From NCBI RefSeq assembly GCF_041320665.1, contig NZ_CP166730.1:2666001-2730000 (forward strand): a stretch of 64,000 nucleotides of DNA. Direction: 5' to 3'. The stretch is from Comamonas sp. GB3 AK4-5 (GTDB taxonomy: Bacteria; Pseudomonadota; Gammaproteobacteria; Burkholderiales; Burkholderiaceae_C). Under the pieces are notes generated by a model. The model ran no database searches, was not told where the DNA came from, and saw only the letters and a program-made list of their open reading frames with translations. How positions within the stretch are numbered: the first letter of the stretch is position 1; each line of letters starts with the position of its first letter. Below, in pieces: positions 19,513 through 31,114 of the stretch. The position numbers and the translations under genes were made by a program.

Positions 19513-21555
19513 ATGATTACCCTGAAGAATGTCACCCTGCGTCGCGGCACCAAAGTGGTGCTGGACAGTATTTCCGCCACCATCAACCCCGGTGAAAACG
19601 TGGGCCTGGTGGGCCGCAACGGCGCTGGCAAATCGTCCCTGTTTGCCCTGCTCAGCGGCAAGCTGCACGAAGACGGCGGCGACTTCCACATCCCGTCGAG
19701 CTGGCGCATGGCCGAAGTCGCCCAGCACATGCCCGAGACCGACCAGAGCGCCACCGACTTTGTGCTGGAGGGCGACACCCGCCTGACCGAAGTCCAGCGC
19801 CAGCTGGCCGAGGCCGAGGCCAACGACGACGGCATGGCCATTGCCCAGGCCTATTCCGATCTGCACGACGCCGGCGCCCATGATGCCGTGGCCCGTGCCC
19901 AGGCGCTGATTCTGGGCCTGGGCTTTCGCGCCAGCGAGCTGGACCACCCCGTGGACAGCTTCTCTGGCGGCTGGCGCATGCGCTTGCAGCTGGCCCGCGC
20001 GCTGATGTGCCCCTCTGACCTGCTGCTGCTGGACGAGCCCACCAACCACTTGGACTTGGACGCCCTGGTCTGGCTGGAAGCCTGGCTCAAGCGCTATGCC
20101 GGCACCATGATCGTCATCAGCCACGACCGCGAGTTTCTGGACGCCATCACCAATGTCACGCTGCAAATCCAGAGCGGCCAGCTGAACCGCTACGGCGGCA
20201 ACTACAGCAAGTTTGAAGAGCTGCGTGCCCAGCAGCTGGAACTGCAGGCCGCCAGCTTTTCCAAGCAGCAGGAGAAGATGGCCCACTTGCAGAAGTTCAT
20301 CGACCGCTTCAAGGCCAAGGCCAGCAAGGCCAAGCAAGCGCAAAGCCGGGTCAAGCAGCTCGAGCGCATGGAGAAAATCGGCCCCGTGCTGGCCGAGGCC
20401 GACTTCACCTTCGAGTTCAAGGAACCCGCCAACCTGCCCAACCCCATGCTGGCCATCAGCGATGCAGCCTTTGGCTATGTGGACGACGAGGGCACAGCCA
20501 CCACCATCCTCCAGGGCGTGAACCGCTCGGTGCTGGCAGGCCAGCGCATCGGTATTCTGGGCGCCAACGGCCAGGGCAAGTCCACCCTGGTCAAGACCAT
20601 TGCCCGCACCATGAAGGCCCTGGCCGGCACGGTGACCGAGGGCAAGGGCCTGAACATCGGCTACTTTGCCCAGCAGGAGCTGGACGTGCTGCGCCCCGGC
20701 GAAAACCCGCTGGAGCACATGATCCGTCTGGCCAAGGAGCTGGGCCCCGACGCCAAGCAACCCAGCCGCGAGCAGGATTTGCGCAGCTATCTGGGAAGCT
20801 TCAACTTCACCGGCGACATGGTGAAGCAGGCCGTGGGCACCATGAGCGGCGGCGAAAAAGCCCGCCTGGTGCTGGCCATGATCGTCTGGCAACGCCCCAA
20901 TCTGTTGCTGCTGGACGAACCCACCAACCACCTGGACCTGGCCACCCGCGAGGCCCTGGCCATGGCGCTCAACGACTTCGACGGCACCGTCATGCTGGTC
21001 TCCCACGATCGCCACCTGCTGCGCGCCGTGTGCGAAGACTTCTGGATGGTGGGCCGCGGCGTGGTGGGCCCCTTCGACGGCGACCTGGACGACTACCAGC
21101 GCTACCTGCTGGAAGAATCCAAGCGCCTGCGCGAAGAAGCCAAGAACGCCGAAGCCCAAGCCGCTGCTGCCACCAGCAAGGCCGCAGCCTCTGCAGCCGC
21201 AGCTGCGGCACCCGTGGCCATGGCAGCCCCGCCCGCAGCACCTGCCAGCCAGCCCGAGCCCCAGGGCGACCAGCGCGAGCAACGCAAACAGACCGCCGCC
21301 GCGCGCCAGCAGCTGTCCGAAAAGACCAAGCCGCTGAAAAAAGAGCAGGAGCAGATCGACAAAAAAATGGCCGTGCTCTCCAGCGAAAAGACTGCGCTGG
21401 AGGCCAAGCTGGCCACCCCGTTGCCTCCGGCCGAAATCGCCGAAGCCGGCAAGCGCCTGAAGGCCGTGGGCGATGAGATCGACACGCTCGAAGAACGCTG
21501 GCTGGAGCTGACCGAGTCCATCGAAAGCCTGACCCAGGCTGCCGGCCTGGCTTGA
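19513..21555 (+). CDS. yheS: ABC-F family ATPase, YheS type
   Basis: A 680-residue duplicated ATPase without membrane segments. Domain 1 has Walker A GRNGAGKSS, signature SFSGGWRMR and Walker B LLLLDEPTNHLDL. Domain 2 has GANGQGKST, TMSGGEKARL and the same Walker B. Between them is the ABC-F linker rich in Lys/Gln (KAKASKAKQAQSRVKQLE). The C-terminus is an Ala/Gln-rich stretch then a coiled coil of about 80 residues. ABC-F proteins act on the ribosome, not in transport. ATG 19513 starts MITLKNVTL; the in-frame sequence upstream is not conserved-looking. Confidence 0.92.
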   Translation: MITLKNVTLRRGTKVVLDSISATINPGENVGLVGRNGAGKSSLFALLSGKLHEDGGDFHIPSSWRMAEVAQHMPETDQSATDFVLEGDTRLTEVQRQLAEAEANDDGMAIAQAYSDLHDAGAHDAVARAQALILGLGFRASELDHPVDSFSGGWRMRLQLARALMCPSDLLLLDEPTNHLDLDALVWLEAWLKRYAGTMIVISHDREFLDAITNVTLQIQSGQLNRYGGNYSKFEELRAQQLELQAASFSKQQEKMAHLQKFIDRFKAKASKAKQAQSRVKQLERMEKIGPVLAEADFTFEFKEPANLPNPMLAISDAAFGYVDDEGTATTILQGVNRSVLAGQRIGILGANGQGKSTLVKTIARTMKALAGTVTEGKGLNIGYFAQQELDVLRPGENPLEHMIRLAKELGPDAKQPSREQDLRSYLGSFNFTGDMVKQAVGTMSGGEKARLVLAMIVWQRPNLLLLDEPTNHLDLATREALAMALNDFDGTVMLVSHDRHLLRAVCEDFWMVGRGVVGPFDGDLDDYQRYLLEESKRLREEAKNAEAQAAAATSKAAASAAAAAAPVAMAAPPAAPASQPEPQGDQREQRKQTAAARQQLSEKTKPLKKEQEQIDKKMAVLSSEKTALEAKLATPLPPAEIAEAGKRLKAVGDEIDTLEERWLELTESIESLTQAAGLA

Positions 21556-21732
21556 GCATGAGTTGTGAGGTGAAGCACATCTCTTGTGCAGCCTTGCACC
21601 TCGCGTCTTTCCCTCTCTCTCCATGAAAACGAGAGAGAGGGGCTCCGGCAACGCGCAAGAGCGCACTGAAATGCTCCAGGGAAGGCCCCACAGCCATTGC
21701 GCAGATGGCAAAAACGCCTAGCATCGACGTCC

Positions 21733-22350
21733 ATGTTCCCCATCCCCGCAACCTTGTCGCCCCTGCCCGGGCGTGATCCCCAGATCTTTTTGCAGCGCAC
21801 GCTGCAGCAATGGGGTGGCGAGGAAGATTTGTGGGTGTTTGGCTATGGCAGCCTGATCTGGCGGCCTGACTTTGACTTTGCCGAGCGCCGCGATGCGCGG
21901 GTGTTTGGCTGGCACCGGGCGCTGAAGATGTGGAGCCGCATCAACCGCGGCACGCCCGAGCGGCCTGGCCTGGTGTTTGCCATGCTGCCCGGCGGCAGCT
22001 GCCAGGGCGCGGCCTATCGCATTCCCGCGGCCCAGGGGAGTGAGACCTTGCGGCTGCTGTGGCAGCGTGAAATGCCCTTGGCCACCTACGACCCGCGCTG
22101 GCTTGCCTGCAACACGCAAGAAGGGCCTGTGCGTGCCCTGGCCTTTACGCTGTCACGCCGCAGCCCCAGCTACTGCGGCCTGCTGCCACCCGAGCAGTAC
22201 CAGCGCATCTTTGCCGAATCCGCCGGTATTTACGGCACAACGCGCGACTACGCCCTGGCCACCTACGACGGCCTGCAGGCCATGGGCATACGCGACCGCG
22301 CGCTGGAACAGGTGCTGCACTGGGGCCAGGCCTGGGAGCACAAAGACTGA
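21733..22350 (+). CDS. chaC: Glutathione-specific gamma-glutamylcyclotransferase, ChaC family
   Basis: A 205-residue cytosolic enzyme that breaks glutathione into 5-oxoproline and Cys-Gly. The substrate-binding loop VFGYGSLIWRP and the RPGLVFAMLPGG and REMPLATYDPRWL (catalytic Glu) segments are typical. ATG 21733 is preferred; ATG 21697 in the same frame would add 12 residues. It stands alone between yheS and a small membrane-protein gene. Confidence 0.88.
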   Translation: MFPIPATLSPLPGRDPQIFLQRTLQQWGGEEDLWVFGYGSLIWRPDFDFAERRDARVFGWHRALKMWSRINRGTPERPGLVFAMLPGGSCQGAAYRIPAAQGSETLRLLWQREMPLATYDPRWLACNTQEGPVRALAFTLSRRSPSYCGLLPPEQYQRIFAESAGIYGTTRDYALATYDGLQAMGIRDRALEQVLHWGQAWEHKD

Positions 22351-22506
22351 GGCTTTTCAGCCTTGGGCATTGATACAGCCTGCACAGACAGCTATCAAAA
22401 AAGAAGCTGCTCAGACAGCGCCATCTTGCACAGCCGAGCTTGATGCGCATCAACACCGCGCCGCAAGCCTGCCCGTGGCTACAGACAGGCGCCGATAATT
22501 CCGCCC

Positions 22507-22803
22507 ATGTCTGAAGCAACTCCCAATCCCTCCGCCACACCCGAAACCCCAACGCCCAAGCCCCGTCTGGTGCGCTGGCTGATTGGCCTGCCCGTGCTGT
22601 TCTTTGCCCTGCTGATGGCGCTGGGTTATTTCCTCAACACCCCCGAAACCGAAGCCCGCTGGGTGGCGCGCGAAACCATACGCCTGTGCTGGAAAGAAGT
22701 GCAAAAGCCGCCCAAAGAGGGCAAGCCCGTGCATTTCACCGAGGCGGGGGAATGCCAGAAGCTGGAGTTCGACTTCAAAACCCAGTTCGGGGAAAACCCC
22801 TGA
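22507..22803 (+). CDS. Small single-pass membrane protein of unknown function
   Basis: 98 residues. A Pro/Thr-rich N-terminal tail of 20 residues is followed by one transmembrane helix (RWLIGLPVLFFALLMALGYF, about 24-43). A charged domain with two Cys (RLCWKEV and GECQKLEF) then follows and would face the periplasm. The Cys pair could form a disulfide. I do not recognise the family. Confidence 0.65.
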   Translation: MSEATPNPSATPETPTPKPRLVRWLIGLPVLFFALLMALGYFLNTPETEARWVARETIRLCWKEVQKPPKEGKPVHFTEAGECQKLEFDFKTQFGENP

Positions 22804-22870
22804 ACTGCGGGCTTGCAGAGGGGAAAGCGCCCCAAACCCGGTGACTTTTGCAGCGCAGCATAAAACACCG

Positions 22871-22921
22871 TTCCATAGTATGGAAGCTGATGCTAAACTC
22901 AAGTCTTATACAAGAGTTGAG
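22871..22921. promoter_or_regulatory. Two inverted repeats upstream of monomeric isocitrate dehydrogenase
   Basis: TTCCATA-G-TATGGAA (22871-22885) is a perfect palindrome. CTCAAGTCTT and AAGAGTTGAG (22898-22921) pair 9 of 10 around ATAC. They lie 120-170 bp before the start, in the promoter region, and are good candidates for transcription-factor sites. The factors are not identifiable from the sequence. Confidence 0.45.
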
Positions 22922-23027
22922 CCTGTGACCTTGCCCGGCTCTTGTGTGCGCTACACAGATAGCGCGCCGGGCACTCCCCTGTCCGGTGCAGACACGCCAC
23001 GCGCGCAGGCGCGTTTTCGAACCCTAG

Positions 23028-25274
<2,247 letters not shown>

Positions 25275-25345
25275 ACCAGCAGCGCCAGCACGCTCGCCCG
25301 GCCCCCACTCTGTGGGCCGGGCTTGCTGCCCAGGCACAACAAAGA

Positions 25346-25379
25346 ACCGACCGTCCCTTGCGGGGCGGTCGGTTTTTTT
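25346..25379 (+). terminator. Rho-independent terminator after icd
   Basis: A 12-bp stem (ACCGACCG plus TCCC pairing with GGGG plus CGGTCGGT), TTGC loop, and seven T. Confidence 0.92.
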
Positions 25380-26310
25380 ATGGTGTTTTACAACTCATAT
25401 GCAGGCTACAAACGCACAGGCCGCTATGAAAAACAAAGTTTTTGCGACCTACGCCACGGCCCTGTACCGCTGCCACGACTGCAGCCATGTCGCCGCGCTG
25501 GTGCGCTGGTGCGCCGCAGGCCGCCAAAGTTACAAGAGCCCCCCTCTACAGCGTCCTCGTCACCACACAGGTTTGCACACTGCCATAGTAAAAAAAGACC
25601 CAATATCACTGATTACAGTGATATGCAGAACCGTACATCTTGAATAGGATTGACACAAATCACCCACAGATGCGCGACCTTTCCACAGGAAAGCTGTGCC
25701 GCATGCCTCCATGCCTCATGCACCCCACTTCTTTCTCGACGGTCCCAGCTGCGCGCTGGCCAGTCAAGCTTTCCTGGAAAGTCTGCGGTGGCTGGCTTGC
25801 ATGCGCCTTGATCCACGCGAGCAGTACCTTATCCCTTATGGCAATGACGGCACGCGCTTCCCCTCTACGGCCGATGCTCCAGTGCGCATGCTGAACGCGG
25901 CTCAACAGCAGACCCTCGGCCGTTTTACCAATACCAGGCTGATGAACTTCAACCCGCGCCAGGAACGGCATTCAACTCGCATCACCAAGCGCCAAGCCTC
26001 TGCAAACGAGGTTCAGCGGCTCATGCTCCGCCCCCAGAACAACAAGCCTGTGCAACTGCTGGAGCGCACCCCATATATTGAACCATGGTGCACATTATTC
26101 ATGTATGCCAAAAAGAGCTAAATAAAATGATATAGACGATGGAATTCAGGCGATTTTATTAACATGAATCTAGCTTTCATAAATGATATCTATGGTGATT
26201 AACACCATAGATAATAAACAAAAAATCCAAAAACACTTTATAAGATCGAATATATTTTTCAAAAAATTAAATATATTACTCCATTTAATTCGAAATAAAA
26301 TTTCTGTAAA
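25380..26310. other. Transition from core DNA to the AT-rich island; weak frames only
   Basis: About 930 bases. Up to 26120 the composition is ordinary and holds one unsupported frame (25696-26121 +, see its own entry). From 26122 the sequence turns sharply AT-rich and continues so to about 31060. The last 180 bases before 26311 are very AT-rich and probably hold the promoter of the radical SAM operon. Confidence 0.6.
25696..26121 (+). CDS. Doubtful hypothetical ORF at island edge
   Basis: An open frame of 141 residues with two closely spaced ATG codons at the start, a mixed composition, and no recognisable motif, signal or membrane segment. It stops exactly where the AT-rich DNA begins. An opposite frame of 103 residues overlaps it. 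It could be a small gene, a remnant cut by insertion of the island, or chance. Confidence 0.25.
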   Translation: MPHASMPHAPHFFLDGPSCALASQAFLESLRWLACMRLDPREQYLIPYGNDGTRFPSTADAPVRMLNAAQQQTLGRFTNTRLMNFNPRQERHSTRITKRQASANEVQRLMLRPQNNKPVQLLERTPYIEPWCTLFMYAKKS

Positions 26311-27330
26311 ATGAAAAATCTCGGCTCTGATAATTTAAAACGCCTTCGCCAGCTCCATTCGGAACTTGGGACTCTTAATGCGGCCAATTATGACATTGCT
26401 TCGAAGTGCAATTTGCGATGTGAAGGATGCCTATTTTTTGAGGGCGATGAGTATCATGGACATTCCGACTCTCGTTCGGAACTGGAGTGGGACAAGTTCT
26501 TTGAATCAGAAGCTAGACGCGGAGTTAATTTAGCGTATCTCGCTGGAGCGGAGCCCAGCCTGGTTCCAGAGCGAATTCGCAGTGCCCAGAGGCATATATC
26601 GAATGGAATTATATTCACCAATGGCATCATTCGATTACCGGATGATATTAATTATCGCATCCATATTTCTTCTTGGGGTACAGATGAAACAGGAATGGCC
26701 CTTCGGGCAGGGAATATTTTATCTAAAGCACTCAACAACTACAAGAACGACCCCAGAGCAGTATGTATATTTACCATATCAGCACTCAATATTGACAATA
26801 TTATCCCTATGGCTCAGATGGCCGAGTCTCACGGCTTACCTCTTACGTTCAGCTACTTTAGTCCAACAACACGCTACATTGAGAAAATCCAAAGAAATGA
26901 AGGTAACGACAAATCATATTTCAGAATTAGTAATGCAGAGAAAAATCTAGTTATGAGTGAAGAAGATTTTTCTCACGCGCGAGGAGAAATTCAAAAGGCA
27001 ATTAATCGCTTCCCAAACACCATACGATATTCATTGGCATATGACAGCTGGGTTACTAGTAAAAATCCGTACAACATTGATCCTATAACAGGAATTGCGA
27101 ATGACTGCGGCGTGCGCCTTACCAAACAATTGCATTTCCATATCGATCATGAAAAAAGTGATGGGAAATGCTGTAGTTCAAACATTGATTGCCGCCAGTG
27201 CAGAGCATATGCCATGGGATTGACAACCTATCTTTCCAAGTTGCGCGAAAAATTCAGAAACCCTGAGGATCTTTCAGATTGGATTGAAGTCCGAGAGATG
27301 TGGGCAGGTCTATTTCTTAATAGAAAATAA
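26311..27330 (+). CDS. Radical SAM protein of the AT-rich island
   Basis: A 339-residue protein. The radical SAM cluster motif CNLRCEGC (Cx3Cx2C) lies at about residues 33-40. LAGAEPSLVPE follows, matching the GGEP-type SAM-binding loop. A C-terminal group of Cys (CCSS, then DCRQC) suggests a second Fe-S or zinc site as in SPASM/twitch proteins. No leader or signal peptide. It is 20 bp ahead of the MBOAT gene, so probably one operon with the acyltransferase genes. A radical SAM enzyme in such a locus may modify a carbohydrate or lipid precursor, or a peptide; the substrate is not evident. It is much more AT-rich than the chromosome, a sign of transfer. Confidence 0.8.
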   Translation: MKNLGSDNLKRLRQLHSELGTLNAANYDIASKCNLRCEGCLFFEGDEYHGHSDSRSELEWDKFFESEARRGVNLAYLAGAEPSLVPERIRSAQRHISNGIIFTNGIIRLPDDINYRIHISSWGTDETGMALRAGNILSKALNNYKNDPRAVCIFTISALNIDNIIPMAQMAESHGLPLTFSYFSPTTRYIEKIQRNEGNDKSYFRISNAEKNLVMSEEDFSHARGEIQKAINRFPNTIRYSLAYDSWVTSKNPYNIDPITGIANDCGVRLTKQLHFHIDHEKSDGKCCSSNIDCRQCRAYAMGLTTYLSKLREKFRNPEDLSDWIEVREMWAGLFLNRK

Positions 27331-27350
27331 AATTCATTTTTAATTTTAAA

Positions 27351-28775
27351 ATGAGCTTTACGTCATATAGCTTCATCTTTATATTTCTTCCTGCTTCATT
27401 GATTTTTTATCAGAAACTCAATAATAACAAAAAAAAATCAATCTACTTTGCAATTTCCATTTCATTAATATTTTATATTGCCAATGATGCACAAAATATC
27501 TTGGTACTGATTTTATCAATCACTGCAAATTGGCTATTCGCAAAATACATGATGGGAAAAAAATATCATGAAAATAAGATTATTTTATTTATCTCCATAA
27601 TATCAAATATATTCTTACTCTCTTTTTTTAAAATTCCACACACTTGGCATTTCTCCGAGACAGCCAATTCACTGCTCCCTTTAGGCATCTCCTACTATAC
27701 GTTCACACAAATTTCCTATTTAATCGATGTCGCGAAAGGAAATGCTCATGCAACAAATGCTGCGGAATATACGCTTTTTGTAGCGTGGTTTCCCCATCTT
27801 CCAGCAGGTCCTTTACTCTCCCACAAAGAGATGCTACCTCAATTTTTACAGGTCTCTGCGCAGGAGCCATTGATGCACCGCTGCGCAGTAGGTCTGACAC
27901 TATTTTCAATGGGTCTTTTTAAAAAAGTCTGTTTATCATATCCTTTTAATTCTATTCAGGGAGATTTCTTTGCAAGGGCCGCGAGTGGATCCCCTATTTC
28001 AACATTGGAAGCTTGGATGGCCTGTATGGCCTTCCTCTTTGAAGCATATTTAGATTTTAGTGGTTACTCTGAAATGGCAATGGGTATTAGCAGGATGTTC
28101 GGCATTCATCTCCCCGTTAATTTTCATGCCCCATTTCGCTCAACAAGTCCTGCGGAATTTTGGACTCGCTGGCATATCACTCTTGGTCGATTCATTCATG
28201 ACAATATTTATCGACCATTAACCAAAAGCAGAAAAATATGGAGGCATTATCTTGCCTTGATGCTCGCAATGATATTTGTCGCCATGTGGCATCGCGTAAC
28301 ATTGCCAATGCTGGCATTTGGATTATTTCAAGGTTTTTTAATCATCTGCAATAATGCCTTTCGTCGATCATCTATTGTTTCACGGCGTGGTGGATTTATT
28401 CAGCAATGGCTTGGCAGATTATTTACACTAGTTGTAATTACTTTCTCAGTATGCATGTGGGCAGCTCCTGATATGGAGACATCCATTCATATTATGGTCA
28501 CCATGCTTGGAGTGAATTCAATAGAAATTAGGCAGCCTGAGCTACACCACGTTTTGTCATTAATGATATCCATCTTTATCTTTTGGTTCTGTCCCTCAAT
28601 GATGGATTTAATAGCTAAAGAGTTACCTGATTGGAGTTTCCAGAAAAAAAATATACGACCAACTTCTACTCAGTGGAGCCTGAGCGCACCATGGATTATT
28701 TTGATATCTTTTACTTTAAGCATATCCATATTAAATCTTTCTTTAGCTAGCGATTTTAAGTATGCTGCATTTTAG
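27351..28775 (+). CDS. MBOAT-family membrane O-acyltransferase
   Basis: 474 residues, with about ten hydrophobic segments across the chain. LPLGISYYTFTQISYLIDV, FPHLPAGPL, DFSGYSEMAMGISRMFG, FRSTSPAEFWTRWHITLG and the catalytic His in MIFVAMWHRVT match AlgI/PatA-type acyltransferases, which pass acetyl groups across the inner membrane onto surface polysaccharides or peptidoglycan. The motif around the His reads WHRVT where WHGA is usual. Its end overlaps the SGNH-like gene by 14 bp, giving the standard MBOAT/SGNH pair. Confidence 0.9.
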   Translation: MSFTSYSFIFIFLPASLIFYQKLNNNKKKSIYFAISISLIFYIANDAQNILVLILSITANWLFAKYMMGKKYHENKIILFISIISNIFLLSFFKIPHTWHFSETANSLLPLGISYYTFTQISYLIDVAKGNAHATNAAEYTLFVAWFPHLPAGPLLSHKEMLPQFLQVSAQEPLMHRCAVGLTLFSMGLFKKVCLSYPFNSIQGDFFARAASGSPISTLEAWMACMAFLFEAYLDFSGYSEMAMGISRMFGIHLPVNFHAPFRSTSPAEFWTRWHITLGRFIHDNIYRPLTKSRKIWRHYLALMLAMIFVAMWHRVTLPMLAFGLFQGFLIICNNAFRRSSIVSRRGGFIQQWLGRLFTLVVITFSVCMWAAPDMETSIHIMVTMLGVNSIEIRQPELHHVLSLMISIFIFWFCPSMMDLIAKELPDWSFQKKNIRPTSTQWSLSAPWIILISFTLSISILNLSLASDFKYAAF

Positions 28776-29769
28776 TATAAGCCCGAAAAAATTTATACTT
28801 ACATCAATTTTTCTCACTTCGATTTTTTTATTCTCTATTATTTATATAATATATATCACCAATCCTTATAATTTATGGGAAAATAGAAAATCCTATATTT
28901 TCAACACAATAAAATTAGAAATCCCTCAGGAAGATCAAGCTCAATCAGCGATGCTCTCCACATTGCTCCAGGAGCCTGAAATTATTATCATTGGATCATC
29001 TCGAGTCAGAAGAGGGATTAATCAGGAAGCCGCATCAAAATTAATGGATTCCAGCGTACTGGTTGCCGGCCTGAATGGATTAACAACAATCCAAGCGAAA
29101 GAGTTAATAAGAAAAATGATAAAAACAAAATCCATTAAAAAAATTTTCTTAGAAATAAATTTCATGACCTCAAATCATTGCAAACCAATTTCAAACTTTT
29201 CTTTCAAGCATGAGAATATATTAGCCAATCTTCTGAGCTTAGAAAAAATATTCATTCAAACACTTAGAACTATAAAAATAAATTTTTCCACTCCGAGTTT
29301 TGGAGTCGGATATTTTGATAACTCACTCAATTATCTTGAATATAACACCACAGGAATATCGCGAAAAGAAATAGAAATAAAAAACAGATACTACTCCATA
29401 TTTTTAAATTCACAGGAAGAAAAGTGCTCCAGCGAAACCACAAATCATGAGGAAATTGAGGAAATTGAGGAAATAATTAAATTAACAGATCAAAAAAAAA
29501 TAGTTCTCTCTCTTATGATACTCCCATCATCTGATCAGTGGGAAACCCGCATGCAGAAGAGTCGCTTGCAGAATTCCGCATTAAATTGGAAGAAAAAAAT
29601 CTCAGATTATTCAAAAATAAAAAACATACCTTTCTACGACATGACGTCTATAACGATAGAAAATACATATCAAAAAATGGAAACCCCATTATTTTGGGAC
29701 GAACTTCATTTCTCGAATAAATTAGGTTATTTAATTTTAAGAAAAATAAAAAATGATGACTATTTATAA
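28762..29769 (+). CDS. SGNH-like (AlgX/AlgJ-type) protein, partner of the MBOAT
   Basis: 335 residues. A single N-terminal transmembrane segment (about 12-34) anchors a periplasmic domain. EIIIIGSSRVRRGIN gives the nucleophile Ser (block I), and FWDELHFSNKLGYLIL gives the C-terminal DxxH with Asp and His. This is the arrangement of the periplasmic transferases that receive acyl groups from MBOAT proteins. The Ile/Lys-rich composition reflects the low GC. Acceptor polysaccharide unknown. Confidence 0.78.
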   Translation: MLHFSISPKKFILTSIFLTSIFLFSIIYIIYITNPYNLWENRKSYIFNTIKLEIPQEDQAQSAMLSTLLQEPEIIIIGSSRVRRGINQEAASKLMDSSVLVAGLNGLTTIQAKELIRKMIKTKSIKKIFLEINFMTSNHCKPISNFSFKHENILANLLSLEKIFIQTLRTIKINFSTPSFGVGYFDNSLNYLEYNTTGISRKEIEIKNRYYSIFLNSQEEKCSSETTNHEEIEEIEEIIKLTDQKKIVLSLMILPSSDQWETRMQKSRLQNSALNWKKKISDYSKIKNIPFYDMTSITIENTYQKMETPLFWDELHFSNKLGYLILRKIKNDDYL

Positions 29770-29944
29770 AAATACAAAATTTATGAGAATTCTCAAAATC
29801 ATACAAATTTAATAAAATCTCTCAATGTGTAAACCGTAAAATTCAATATCGCATATGTATTAAAATAGGCATGACTAGATCACCATAACGCAAACACTAC
29901 GGATGTAGTTGTATTTATTCACACAATAAAATAATGGAAAAAAA

Positions 29945-31039
29945 ATGACAGAAAGCAGTGACGTAATAAAATTTTCAGATGTCATAAATTTGTCTAAAAC
30001 ACATTGGCGACAATTAATTATTGGGCCACTATTGGGTTTATTAATATCTCTAATCATAATTTCATTAATAAAACAAAAATATGAGGTATCGTTATTTTTA
30101 GATCTCCCTTCTGCTCAAGACATCTCTGAAATCACCTCAGAAAAAGATATATTACCAAGATTTGGAAATTCATCTCCAGCAGATATTTATAAATATTTTT
30201 CTCGAGAATTAATGTCTGATGAAACAAAAAAAATATTTTTCGAAGATGTTTATCTTCCTTCGATAAAAACAACATCCTCCAATCCATCAGATAAATCAAA
30301 TTTTATTGACCGCGATTTAATTGATACTCTGAAAATCGCTATTAAGGTGCGCCCTCAATATGACAAAGTTATCGTCGCAAGGAGCCCAACTGGTACTTTC
30401 GATCTCTCTCATGTATTAAGTTACAACGTACGTATCCAGGCGCCAACCAGTGCATTAGCCGAGAGCTGGACACATGATTTTTTAAACCAAACCGAAGAGT
30501 TGGCTAAAAAACGTTTTTTAAACGATTACATGGCAGAAGTTAATTCCAATTTGACAAAAGCACAAGAAGATTTAAGCTATTACAGATTTTTGGCACAAAA
30601 AATCCGGAAAGATAGAGAAGAACAATTACAAGAGGCGTTAATAATAGCAAAAGCAGTTGGAATTCAAGGCCCTCAGTTTATTCTGACTCCATTTCAGCAG
30701 ATCGATAAAGTGACGCAACATGTCAATGGATCCCAGTTGTATACACTAGGAGTGAAGGCATTAAAGGCAGAATTGGATGTATTAAAAAATCGCGTAAGTG
30801 ATGATCCTTTCATTGAAGGGCTGCGTGAGAAAGAGATAGAGTTAGAGCGTTTGCAGAAAATAAAAAATAATACTCCTGAATTCAAAATGCACAAAATCGA
30901 CGGAAACATTAACCAATCCATAAAGAAGATTGAAAACCGTAATTTTTTGATTTTATCTCTAGGTACATTCGTTGGTGCTCTTGTCGGAATATTTAATTTG
31001 ATTCTTATGAGAAATATTCGAAGAACTCTATTCCCATAG
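29945..31039 (+). CDS. Wzz-like polysaccharide chain-length/co-polymerase protein
   Basis: 364 residues. The first membrane helix is at about 23-45 (LIIGPLLGLLISLIIISLI), followed by a large periplasmic region with coiled-coil helices (about 195-310). The second helix is near the end (FLILSLGTFVGALVGIFNLIL). This two-helix hairpin layout and position fit the Wzz/FepE family that sets polysaccharide length. No Tyr-kinase domain is present. A 175-bp AT-rich gap separates it from the SGNH gene and may hold its own promoter. There are no glycosyltransferases, flippase or polymerase nearby, so it must act on a polymer encoded elsewhere or the locus is incomplete. Confidence 0.75.
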   Translation: MTESSDVIKFSDVINLSKTHWRQLIIGPLLGLLISLIIISLIKQKYEVSLFLDLPSAQDISEITSEKDILPRFGNSSPADIYKYFSRELMSDETKKIFFEDVYLPSIKTTSSNPSDKSNFIDRDLIDTLKIAIKVRPQYDKVIVARSPTGTFDLSHVLSYNVRIQAPTSALAESWTHDFLNQTEELAKKRFLNDYMAEVNSNLTKAQEDLSYYRFLAQKIRKDREEQLQEALIIAKAVGIQGPQFILTPFQQIDKVTQHVNGSQLYTLGVKALKAELDVLKNRVSDDPFIEGLREKEIELERLQKIKNNTPEFKMHKIDGNINQSIKKIENRNFLILSLGTFVGALVGIFNLILMRNIRRTLFP

Positions 31040-31114
31040 TTAATAGAAAGTTTTATAACTACAGCCGCTATTTCCGACTACAAAGCTACACCACGCCCTG
31101 CGACTATCCCTTTA

